A stretch of 9,563 nucleotides of DNA from an uncultured Clostridia bacterium (GCA_937888765.1 CALASU010000062.1:1-9563), one strand, 5' to 3'; positions 1-6,385 are shown, numbered from the stretch's first letter. The notes: generated by a model from the letters alone, not told the origin. A program made the numbers and translations.

Positions 1-48
1 ATTTTCTTCGCTGCCCAGGTCCAGAATCAAAATCATATCCTGTTTCAT
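1..48 (-). CDS. guaA: Probable GMP synthase, N-terminal fragment
   Basis: Only the first 16 codons are inside the window; the gene continues past base 1. The start codon is the complement of 46-48 and follows a good ribosome binding site, GGGAGG, at 54-59 on this strand. The visible peptide begins MKQDMILILDLGSEEN. The stretch ILILDLGS resembles the first beta strand of class I glutamine amidotransferases, and the whole N-terminus resembles GMP synthases of Clostridia, which aminate XMP to GMP with glutamine and ATP. The call rests on 16 residues and recall of family sequences, so another amidotransferase is possible. Its position after dut and nrdDG on the same strand fits a nucleotide-synthesis role. 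An extended -10 element lies about 60 bases upstream. Confidence 0.55.
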   Translation of the reverse strand, partial: MKQDMILILDLGSEEN

Positions 49-106
49 AGTAACCTCCCGTTTATTTAAAATTTTAGAATTAGTTACGAGTTGCTTAACT
101 GAGTTT

Positions 107-135
107 ATTCTATCACAACAAGTTTCATCAGAAAA
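107..135 (-). promoter_or_regulatory. Putative sigma-A promoter of guaA
   Basis: On the minus strand a TAGAAT hexamer (complement of 107-112) is preceded by TGA, giving an extended -10. The -35 position 17 bp further upstream (130-135) reads TTTTCT, a weak match. Transcription would begin near base 100 and leave a leader of about 50 nt before the guaA start. I see no riboswitch-like fold in that leader. Confidence 0.4.
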
Positions 136-198
136 TAGAATTTTGCGATTTTTTGTCCGAAATGAATAAAAATTCTGATGTGAAAGCATAAGGAATTC

Positions 199-222
199 TT
201 ATTGCGATAATTATTACGATAA
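199..222. repeat. Tandem 12-bp direct repeat
   Basis: TTATTGCGATAA (199-210) is followed immediately by TTATTACGATAA (211-222), with one mismatch in 12. It lies about 90 bases upstream of the guaA promoter and just outside the hairpin-rich block that begins near 231. It could be a regulator binding site, a slippage duplication or the edge of an inserted element. Nothing in the sequence decides between these. Confidence 0.5.
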
Positions 223-230
223 ATTATATG

Positions 231-401
231 AAGTTCGAGATTTGGAAGGGTTCGGGAAACCCGTTTGGGTTTTCTGAGTGGAATCCGCAGGGCGGACTTT
301 GTTCGTCCGAGGAAAAGAGGGAGTTTCGAGGTGCTGGCACCACTGGAACTTATCTCTTTTTTCGCTGCCTTCTAACTCGAAATCCTGATTTCGAGTTAGC
401 G
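231..401. repeat. Hairpin-rich non-coding block between dut and guaA
   Basis: The 363 bases between dut and guaA contain no convincing gene. Positions 231-401 are packed with short inverted repeats: CGGG-AAA-CCCG and AACCC-GTTT-GGGTT near 253-275, CGGAC/GTCCG near 294-309, GGTGC-TG-GCACC near 330-341, and a perfect 12-bp stem CTAACTCGAAAT (372-383) with ATTTCGAGTTAG (388-399) around a 4-base loop. The hexamer TTCGAG or its complement recurs four times. The stem at 372-399 lies 13 bases after the dut stop but lacks a T tract on the minus strand, so it is a poor classical terminator. The block looks like a mobile intergenic repeat or a structured RNA. The rest of the stretch (49-230) is AT-rich and holds the guaA promoter. 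Confidence 0.5.
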
Positions 402-411
402 CTTAGCGCTT

Positions 412-846
412 TTACTGTTTGCCGGTGGAGCCGTGGCCACCTCTATCGGTATTGCCAAGGTCTTCAACTTCATCGAATACCAGCGCAGGCTGATGCTCGA
501 AGATACGGAACTGGCAGATACGGTCATTCACTTCGATGACAGTATCCCGCAGGGCATAAGCGGGGAAGAACCACTGGTCGTTGTCGCCGCAGTAGCTTTC
601 GTCCACAATGCCGCAGTGATTTGTCTGGATCACGCCGTAGTTTTTGAATGTGGAACTGCGGGGCACGATATGCGCTTCATAGCCCTTGGGCAGCTGCATG
701 GCAATGCCCAGAGGGATCAGCTTGAATTCGCCTGCTTTCAGTTCGATTCTTTCCGCCGCACGCAGGTCGATCCAGTCGGATTTGCCGTCGATGTAGCGGA
801 GCTTTTCGATTTTATCGCTCAGGTATCTGATTTTGATCGTTTCCAT
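412..846 (-). CDS. dut: dUTP diphosphatase (dUTPase)
   Basis: A 144-residue protein of the trimeric dUTPase family, which hydrolyses dUTP to dUMP and pyrophosphate, keeping uracil out of DNA and supplying the thymidylate precursor. Five family motifs are visible in order: motif I around DLRA (27-30), motif II PRSS (62-65), motif [12 protein letters not shown] (79-87) with the expected catalytic Asp82, motif IV RICQF (109-113), and the C-terminal motif V RGGHGSTG (135-142). Motif V normally has a Phe that stacks on the uracil; here a His occupies that region and the motif is shortened. Length is normal for the family. The start follows AAAGGAAA with normal spacing. No dedicated promoter is obvious. 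The gene lies downstream of nrdDG on the same strand but behind a strong hairpin at 879-914 that may attenuate read-through. Confidence 0.93.
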   Translation of the reverse strand: METIKIRYLSDKIEKLRYIDGKSDWIDLRAAERIELKAGEFKLIPLGIAMQLPKGYEAHIVPRSSTFKNYGVIQTNHCGIVDESYCGDNDQWFFPAYALRDTVIEVNDRICQFRIFEHQPALVFDEVEDLGNTDRGGHGSTGKQ

Positions 847-878
847 ATTATATTTCCTTTCTTTTATGTGCTAAAGAA

Positions 879-1001
879 GGGGGGAACTTTCTTTTCTTGG
901 GAAAAGTTCCCCCCTGAACCCCCTTCAAAAACCGCCTGCAGAAGAATGCGGGGCTTTGCCCCTGCACCTCACAAGCCTTTGAAAAGGCTTGACCGAAACT
1001 T
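879..1001. repeat. Multi-hairpin intergenic repeat element
   Basis: Between nrdG and dut lie three consecutive perfect hairpins: GGGGGGAACTTT (879-890) with AAAGTTCCCCCC (903-914); GGGGC-TTT-GCCCC (950-962); and AAGCCTTT-GA-AAAGGCTT (973-990), followed by GACCGAAACTTTTT. From memory, modules of this composition (a G6/C6 stem, a GGGGC-TTT-GCCCC stem, then AAGCCTTTxxAAAGGCTT) recur between genes in gut Clostridia, so I call it a dispersed non-coding repeat. Its own multiplicity cannot be seen in one window. Within the nrdDG-dut transcript the first stem precedes TTCTTT, so it could act as a weak terminator or as a processing/stability element. Confidence 0.6.
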
Positions 1002-1050
1002 TTTATTTGCCTTCGGCGGATAAATTCAATTTTTTCGGCAGAAATGGAAT

Positions 1051-1545
1051 TTATTCAGCGGGGTAAAGATACAAAGAACTATTTTTAAAAGATTTTTGGA
1101 CATCTATGATGCGTTGGTTAAAGCTGCCTTTCCAATGCAGTTTACTGCTTTTCAGGTCTGCGGCAAATTTTCCGTCCACCAGTACATCAATATACTGCAT
1201 CAGGGGAAGGGCGCTGATTTCCTCCCAGCGATAGCCTGTATACAGCCAGATATTCTTGTCAGGATATTCTGCACGCACCTTTGCGGCAAGGCGTTCTACC
1301 TCACTGCGGTTGCCCTCAAAGAGGGGATCACCGCCGCTGAAAGTAATGCCGCTGATGTAATCCCTTGCAAGAATTTCAAAGAGTTCTTTTTCTGCGGCTT
1401 CGTCAAAGGAGATTCCGCTTTCGGGGTGCCATGTCTGCTGGTTATGACAGCCTTTGCAGTGGTGGGAACAGCCGGATACCCACAGCACCACACGCAGACC
1501 CTCGCCGTTGAGCATATCGTCTTTTGTGATGTTATGATAATGCAT
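1051..1545 (-). CDS. nrdG: Anaerobic ribonucleotide reductase activating protein
   Basis: A 164-residue radical SAM enzyme that installs the glycyl radical on NrdD under anaerobic conditions, using a [4Fe-4S] cluster and S-adenosylmethionine. The cluster motif CxxxCxxC is at Cys26, Cys30 and Cys33 within GCSHHCKGC, and the SAM-contact motif TFSGGDP lies near residues 68-74. Length is normal for the short activases. Its ATG directly abuts the nrdD stop codon (TAA at 1546-1548, ATG at 1543-1545) with no gap, and the ribosome binding site AAGGAAG lies inside the nrdD coding end, so translational coupling is likely. It shares the nrdD promoter with its NrdR-like sites. No good terminator follows before the repeat element at 879-1001. 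Confidence 0.96.
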   Translation of the reverse strand: MHYHNITKDDMLNGEGLRVVLWVSGCSHHCKGCHNQQTWHPESGISFDEAAEKELFEILARDYISGITFSGGDPLFEGNRSEVERLAAKVRAEYPDKNIWLYTGYRWEEISALPLMQYIDVLVDGKFAADLKSSKLHWKGSFNQRIIDVQKSFKNSSLYLYPAE

Positions 1546-3663
1546 TTACATACTCTTCCTTTCTGCAATTTCTGCCATTTTCGCATCGTTCAGACGGGTA
1601 TCGCCTTTGACACGGGAATAGGAGAGATAGCCGTTCATGCGGTCGATTTTGGTCAGGTTACTGCTGCCGCAGTTCGGACAGGTATCCATTTCCAGTTCCT
1701 GATGTCCGCAGTCGTCGCAGTAGGCAAGAGAAAGGTTTACACCCTCATAGAAGCCCATCTTCATGGCACGGCGTACCAGTGTACGGATGGCATCCAGATT
1801 GTAGTCGATGGGGTATTTTACATACTGGATCTTACCGCCGTTGGACAGATCCCAGAAGCGTTTTTCCAGATCCTGTTTTTCAATAGGTGTGATGTCTTCT
1901 GTGACATGGCAGTGGAAGCTGTTGCTGACATAAGGTCTGTCGGACACATTTTCAACCACGCCGTATTTTTTGCGGAACTGTGTTACCTGCAAACCGCAAA
2001 GACTTTCTGCGGGTGTGCCGTAAATGGCGTACAGATTACCGTCCTCTTTTTTGAACTGTGCGATTTTGTCGTTGATATGCTGCAGAGTATCAATGGCAAA
2101 CTGTCCGTCTTCTACCAGAGATTTGCCGTTATGCAGTTCCTGCAGTTCGTTCAGAGCCGTGATGCCGAAGGATGCGGTTGCGGATTTCAGCAAAGGCTTG
2201 ATTTTATCATAGATACCCAGATGACCGCCATAGAAACCGCCTTCGCAATATGCCAGCGGGTTCGTGGAAGCACGCATTTCGCCAAGATATGCGTAGGTAC
2301 GGATATGCAGCTGACGGATCAGTTCCAGATAATAGTCCAGCACCTCATAGAAGGGCTTGCTTTCCTGCTTTGCTTTTGCATAGATCATGGGCAGATGCAG
2401 GCTCACAGCACCGATATTGAAACGCCCCACAAAAACGGGTTTGTCGTTTTCATCTGCGGGTTCCATGCCGCCTCGTTCAAACCAAGGGGAAAGGAACGCA
2501 CGACAGCCCATGGGGCTAATGATCGCACCGTATTTTTTATACATTTCTGCGACATAGCCTTCGCCTGTCAGAGAAAGCCAGTCGGGATACATGCTCTTGG
2601 AGGAGCAGAGGATGCCTGCTTCAAATACATCCTCAAGTTCTTTGCCGGGACCATGCAGGTTTTCATCATACAGGAATACCAGCTTCGGGAAGAGAACGGG
2701 CTTTTTGCAGTTCTTTTTGCCCTGTCCCTTACGGCGTACATTCAGCATGGTAATAGAAGCCATTTTTGCAAATTTGCCTGTGCCTGTGCCGAATGTCATT
2801 GTGATGAAAGGATAATCCCCGCGGCTGGAAGCAACGGTATTGAATTTGTATTCCCAGCCCTGAAAGCCCTGATCGAAGTCTTTCTGCAGGTCTTTCATGG
2901 TTTCTCTGTCTGCTACACGGGCAGTCAGACCAAGGTCGATATAGCGGCGATAGTATTTTTCATAGCTTTTTTCTGCGAAAGGCTCTAACAGCAGATCCAC
3001 AGAGGGGACAGTAAAGCCGCCGTACTGCTGGCTGGCCGCGGAAAGCACGATATCACCGATGACGTCAAAAGCAACTTCCAGTGTTTTAGGTTCGTTATAC
3101 CACAGGTTGCCCATTTCAAAGCCGCCTGTCAGTACGCTTTTTACATCGAACAGACAGCAGTTCATGGTATCTCTGCGGGCGGACATATCGTGTACGTAGA
3201 TGTACCCGTCACGGCATGCCTGCAGTTCTTCTGTTGTCATAAAGAATTTCTGATACAGCTCCTTATTCAGCTGATTGAATACCAGAGAGCGTTTTGTGGA
3301 AACCAGTGCACTGTCGGTATTGCTGTTTTCCTTATCGCCGATATACATGATGGACTGGCTTTTTTTGTAAACCTCATCCAGCATTTTTACGAAGTCCTGT
3401 TTATAATTGCGGTAATCCCGATAGCTTTTGGCTACCTCGGGCTTTACCTGCTCCAGAGCACCCTCCACGATGTTGTGCATTTCTGCAATGGGGATGCCCT
3501 CTTTGCCGAGGGATTTCGCTTTTTCTTCTACAAAAGAACAGATGAAATCCAGTTCTTCGGGTGTAAATTTGACAAGTACACGATAAGCGGATTTATTGAC
3601 TGCAACCACGACCTTCTGAATATTCCATTCCTCGTGGGTATGATCTTTTTTGATGATATACAT
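1546..3663 (-). CDS. nrdD: Anaerobic (class III) ribonucleoside-triphosphate reductase
   Basis: A 705-residue glycyl radical enzyme that reduces ribonucleoside triphosphates to deoxyribonucleotides, the oxygen-independent route to DNA precursors. The N-terminus (about 3-95) is an ATP-cone, the allosteric domain that senses ATP/dATP. The catalytic barrel follows, with family stretches such as MNCCLFDV and SQQYGGFTVPS. Near the C-terminus four cysteines in two pairs (Cys649/Cys652 and Cys662/Cys665) form the structural zinc site, and RMNGYL places the radical glycine at Gly678. All key elements are intact and length is typical. The start is set by AAGGAGG 9 bases upstream. It heads the nrdD-nrdG operon. 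Its promoter region carries two NrdR-box-like sites and its leader can fold into a long hairpin. Confidence 0.97.
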   Translation of the reverse strand: MYIIKKDHTHEEWNIQKVVVAVNKSAYRVLVKFTPEELDFICSFVEEKAKSLGKEGIPIAEMHNIVEGALEQVKPEVAKSYRDYRNYKQDFVKMLDEVYKKSQSIMYIGDKENSNTDSALVSTKRSLVFNQLNKELYQKFFMTTEELQACRDGYIYVHDMSARRDTMNCCLFDVKSVLTGGFEMGNLWYNEPKTLEVAFDVIGDIVLSAASQQYGGFTVPSVDLLLEPFAEKSYEKYYRRYIDLGLTARVADRETMKDLQKDFDQGFQGWEYKFNTVASSRGDYPFITMTFGTGTGKFAKMASITMLNVRRKGQGKKNCKKPVLFPKLVFLYDENLHGPGKELEDVFEAGILCSSKSMYPDWLSLTGEGYVAEMYKKYGAIISPMGCRAFLSPWFERGGMEPADENDKPVFVGRFNIGAVSLHLPMIYAKAKQESKPFYEVLDYYLELIRQLHIRTYAYLGEMRASTNPLAYCEGGFYGGHLGIYDKIKPLLKSATASFGITALNELQELHNGKSLVEDGQFAIDTLQHINDKIAQFKKEDGNLYAIYGTPAESLCGLQVTQFRKKYGVVENVSDRPYVSNSFHCHVTEDITPIEKQDLEKRFWDLSNGGKIQYVKYPIDYNLDAIRTLVRRAMKMGFYEGVNLSLAYCDDCGHQELEMDTCPNCGSSNLTKIDRMNGYLSYSRVKGDTRLNDAKMAEIAERKSM

Positions 3664-3677
3664 AAGTAGTTCCTCCT

Positions 3678-3720
3678 TTATAGACGGATCTGTCCAGTAA
3701 AATACTGGGGCTGTCTATAA
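3678..3720 (-). promoter_or_regulatory. Stem-loop in the nrdD mRNA leader
   Basis: The leader between the predicted transcription start and the ribosome binding site can fold back on itself. An outer 8-bp stem pairs 3713-3720 with 3678-3685 (TTATAGAC with GTCTATAA). An inner 6-bp stem, CCAGTA with TACTGG around a 3-base loop, lies at 3694-3708. The outer stem starts at or next to the predicted 5' end and stops one base before AAGGAGG. It may stabilise the 5' end or modulate access to the Shine-Dalgarno. No known riboswitch class is recognised. Confidence 0.55.
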
Positions 3721-3748
3721 ATATACCATATATTGATTTTTGAAACAA
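3720..3748 (-). promoter_or_regulatory. nrdD-nrdG promoter
   Basis: On the minus strand TTGTTT (complement of 3743-3748) and TATATT (complement of 3720-3725) are separated by exactly 17 bp. TGG precedes the -10, giving an extended -10 promoter. The predicted start is near 3713, with a leader of about 50 nt. One NrdR-box-like site lies in the spacer and the other just upstream of the -35. Confidence 0.7.
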
Positions 3749-3769
3749 TAGTAAATCAAGATATAGTTT
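3723..3769 (-). promoter_or_regulatory. Tandem NrdR-box-like operators
   Basis: NrdR is the zinc-finger/ATP-cone repressor of ribonucleotide reductase genes; its boxes have the core CWATATWTWG and occur in pairs an integral number of helical turns apart. Here CTATATCTTG (complement of 3757-3766) and CAATATATGG (complement of 3726-3735) each match the core at 9 of 10 positions. Their equivalent bases are 31 bp apart, three turns. The downstream box fills the spacer between -35 and -10 and the upstream box sits just before the -35, which suits repression by occlusion. The nrdR gene itself is not in the window. Confidence 0.7.
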
Positions 3770-3789
3770 TTATTTCCAGAATACAATAC

Positions 3790-5292
<1,503 letters not shown>

Positions 5293-5312
5293 TTACCTCT
5301 TTGCTAAAAAAT

Positions 5313-5341
5313 AGTATAACAAAAACAGTAGGGAGCGTAAA
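5313..5341 (-). promoter_or_regulatory. glpK promoter
   Basis: On the minus strand TTTACG (complement of 5336-5341) is followed after 17 bp by TATACT (complement of 5313-5318). The predicted leader is about 40 nt. It runs divergently from the peptide promoter at 5367-5395, with about 25 bp between the two -35 regions. No catabolite-response element is recognised. Confidence 0.65.
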
Positions 5342-5386
5342 GAGAGGGAAAAATAAAGTAAAAAAATTTATTTTTATAAGGAAATA

Positions 5387-5395
5387 TGATATAAT
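5387..5395 (+). promoter_or_regulatory. Extended -10 promoter of the small peptide gene
   Basis: TGATATAAT is a consensus TATAAT (5390-5395) with the extended TGn motif. The -35 position (5367-5372, TTTATT) is weak, but the surroundings are A/T tracts as in UP elements. Transcription should begin near 5402, leaving a 34-nt leader before the ATG. Confidence 0.7.
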
Positions 5396-5410
5396 AGGTG
5401 CGCTGTCGAT

Positions 5411-5430
5411 CCTTTCCAGCAGGGGGGAGG
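5411..5430 (+). promoter_or_regulatory. 5' leader hairpin sequestering the Shine-Dalgarno
   Basis: CCTTTCC (5411-5417) can pair over seven positions (two of them U-G) with GGGGAGG (5424-5430) across a 6-base loop. The right arm is the ribosome binding site of the peptide ORF that starts at 5436. Locking the SD in a 5' stem-loop is a known trait of type I toxin mRNAs, which are kept untranslated until processed or refolded. Confidence 0.55.
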
Positions 5431-5435
5431 TGAGT

Positions 5436-5528
5436 ATGATGTACGATGTTATTGTAGACTTCGTAGTTTCGGTTGCGGCAGGTGTAGTAAGCTGCTACAT
5501 ATGCAAATGGCTGAACCGGGACGAATAA
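5436..5528 (+). CDS. Small hydrophobic peptide, putative type I toxin (Fst-like)
   Basis: A 30-codon ORF that starts MMYDVIVDFV and ends CKWLNRDE, with a strong ribosome binding site (GGGGGGAGG, 5 bases before the ATG) and its own extended -10 promoter. Residues 5-23 are hydrophobic and form one predicted membrane segment. A short charged tail follows. The spacing Gly16-x8-Trp25-Leu-Asn-Arg matches the G-x8-(W/V)-L-(D/N) pattern I recall from the Fst family of membrane-acting type I toxins; the Pro usual before that Gly is absent. The mRNA converges with a small antisense RNA on one terminator, and that RNA is complementary to the start region. By analogy the peptide would insert in the membrane and be toxic if translated. 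A plain small membrane protein cannot be excluded. The reading frame is open upstream to 5181, but that extension lies antisense to glpK and upstream of the promoter. Confidence 0.75.
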   Translation: MMYDVIVDFVVSVAAGVVSCYICKWLNRDE

Positions 5529-5540
5529 AAGACAGCCAGC

Positions 5541-5627
5541 CAAAAAAAGAAACCCCACAGAACAGCCCTTCTGTGGGGTTTCGCTTTTGTGAGCATGATG
5601 CACAACGTTTACTGACTTCGTTTCAGT
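5541..5627 (-). ncRNA. Putative antisense RNA antitoxin
   Basis: A strong minus-strand promoter at 5634-5662 should start an RNA near 5627 that stops at the terminator at 5549-5582, giving about 87 nt with no meaningful ORF. The 5' end folds as ACUGA (5627-5623) with UCAGU (5615-5611) around AACGAAG. A single-stranded tract follows, then the terminator stem. The tract complementary to 5589-5609 pairs over 21 positions with the peptide mRNA at 5430-5450 (17 Watson-Crick, 4 G-U), covering the end of the SD region and both ATGs. The 5' hairpin loop region is additionally complementary to 5457-5464. The 3' part is fully complementary to the 3' end of the peptide mRNA. This is the layout of RNAII in the par/Fst system. 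Confidence 0.72.
5549..5582. terminator. Shared bidirectional terminator
   Basis: A perfect 14-bp stem pairs 5549-5562 with 5569-5582 around the 6-base loop CAGCCC. On the minus strand it is followed by seven T's, an excellent terminator for the small RNA and for the hydrolase gene at 5665-6273. On the plus strand it follows the peptide stop by 20 bases and is trailed by CGCTTTTG, a weaker but usable T tract. It forms the overlapping 3' ends of the two convergent transcripts. Confidence 0.9.
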
Positions 5628-5633
5628 ACTATT

Positions 5634-5662
5634 ATAATAGCATATTTTGAAAAGTATGTCAA
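5634..5662 (-). promoter_or_regulatory. Promoter of the antisense RNA
   Basis: On the minus strand TTGACA (complement of 5657-5662, a perfect -35) is followed after exactly 17 bp by TATTAT (complement of 5634-5639), preceded by TGC for an extended -10. It is the best promoter match in the window. It begins two bases after the hydrolase stop codon, and the only thing between it and the terminator is the small RNA. Confidence 0.85.
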
Positions 5663-5664
5663 TT

Positions 5665-6273
5665 TTACATATAAGGATTTGTTTTGCGTTCGATTTCCAT
5701 TGTAGTGGAAGGACCATGACCGGGATATACCTGATAATCGCCGGGCAGAGCCGCCAGTTTTTTCAGGGATTTCAGGATGTCGCTCCAGTTGCCTGTTTCG
5801 AGGTCTGTTCTGCCGCAGGAGCCCTGGAACAGGGTATCGCCGGAGAACATCACGCTGCCGCTGATATAGCATACACTGCCTTCTGTATGACCGGGTGTCA
5901 GCATGACACGGAATTCCATATCGCCAACCTTTACCACATCGCCGTCATTTACCTGCACATCGGGGTAAACAGTCACAGCACCGCCGCAGAATGCGGAGCA
6001 GTTTACGGAAGCATCTGTAAACACACGCATTTCTTTTGCACAGCCAACGACAGTACAGCCGTATTTTTCAGCAACTTCGTTTACAGAGCCGATGTGGTCG
6101 AAGTGGCCGTGTGTCAGCAGGATATGTGTGGGTTTCAGTTCATTTTTTTCAATATAGGAAAATAAGGGTGCGGGATTGCCGTCGCAGTCGATGATTGCAG
6201 TCACACCGGCATCATCGGAAACGACATAACAGTTTGTACCGACGGAGCCGGAAGCATAACAAGCGATTTTCAT
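5665..6273 (-). CDS. MBL-fold metallohydrolase, glyoxalase II-like
   Basis: A 202-residue metallo-beta-lactamase-fold hydrolase. The metal ligands are all visible: HGHFDH (55-60) supplying His55, His57, Asp59 and His60; His129 in TPGHT; Asp146 in FSGDTLF; and His186 in YPGHG. The segment GSCGRTD (151-157) and the final NP are typical of the YcbL/glyoxalase-II-like branch, which hydrolyses thioesters such as S-lactoylglutathione or related compounds; the true substrate here is unknown. I chose the ATG at 6271-6273 because AAGGAGG sits 7 bases before it. An in-frame ATG 14 codons upstream (6315) has no such site and lies at the predicted -10. It is monocistronic with its own promoter and uses the shared terminator at 5549-5582. 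Confidence 0.92.
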   Translation of the reverse strand: MKIACYASGSVGTNCYVVSDDAGVTAIIDCDGNPAPLFSYIEKNELKPTHILLTHGHFDHIGSVNEVAEKYGCTVVGCAKEMRVFTDASVNCSAFCGGAVTVYPDVQVNDGDVVKVGDMEFRVMLTPGHTEGSVCYISGSVMFSGDTLFQGSCGRTDLETGNWSDILKSLKKLAALPGDYQVYPGHGPSTTMEIERKTNPYM

Positions 6274-6315
6274 TTCAGTTCCTCCTTGATGATTCAGATT
6301 TAAGATGTTTTTCAA

Positions 6316-6344
6316 ATTATAACAGTCTCTGTATAAATTTGCAA
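6316..6344 (-). promoter_or_regulatory. Promoter of the MBL hydrolase gene
   Basis: On the minus strand TTGCAA (6339-6344) and a consensus TATAAT (complement of 6316-6321) are 17 bp apart. The start would be near 6309, giving a leader of about 36 nt. It follows directly after the terminator of the upstream gene. Confidence 0.75.
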
Positions 6345-6352
6345 CAGGACAT

Positions 6353-6378
6353 AAAAAGACCCTTCCGTTTCGGAAGGG
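6353..6378 (-). terminator. Rho-independent terminator of the membrane protein gene
   Basis: Reading the minus strand, CCCTTCCG (6378-6371) pairs perfectly with CGGAAGGG (6367-6360) around AAA and is followed by TCTTTTT. It lies 7 bases after the stop of the gene at 6386-6961. Confidence 0.9.
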
Positions 6379-6385
6379 CTTAGCA

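Noticed and set aside
320..350. GGTGCTGGCACC considered as a T-box or tRNA-like element
   Set aside because: The T-box core, specifier loop and antiterminator are missing on both strands. It is only a short palindrome.
228..539. 103-codon open frame running from the hairpin block into dut
   Set aside because: It overlaps dut antisense, has no SD, and its first part is translation of the hairpin-rich repeat block.
847..860. TATAAT on the minus strand just before the dut ATG
   Set aside because: It touches the start codon, so a transcript from it would lack the SD. It is A/T-rich spacing between SD and ATG.
433..1023. 196-codon open frame antisense to dut and across the 879-1001 repeat
   Set aside because: Antisense to dut, then translation of a non-coding repeat (ending in a KPLKRLDRNF-type peptide often seen as spurious annotation).
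1096..2988. 630-codon open frame on the plus strand opposite nrdD and nrdG
   Set aside because: It lies wholly antisense to two intact, recognised genes, is rich in Cys, His and Phe, has no ribosome binding site or family motif, and is explained by the codon bias of the true strand.
6274..6315. Upstream start for the MBL hydrolase, 14 codons longer
   Set aside because: No SD before it, and it overlaps the predicted promoter -10. The internal ATG has AAGGAGG at ideal spacing.
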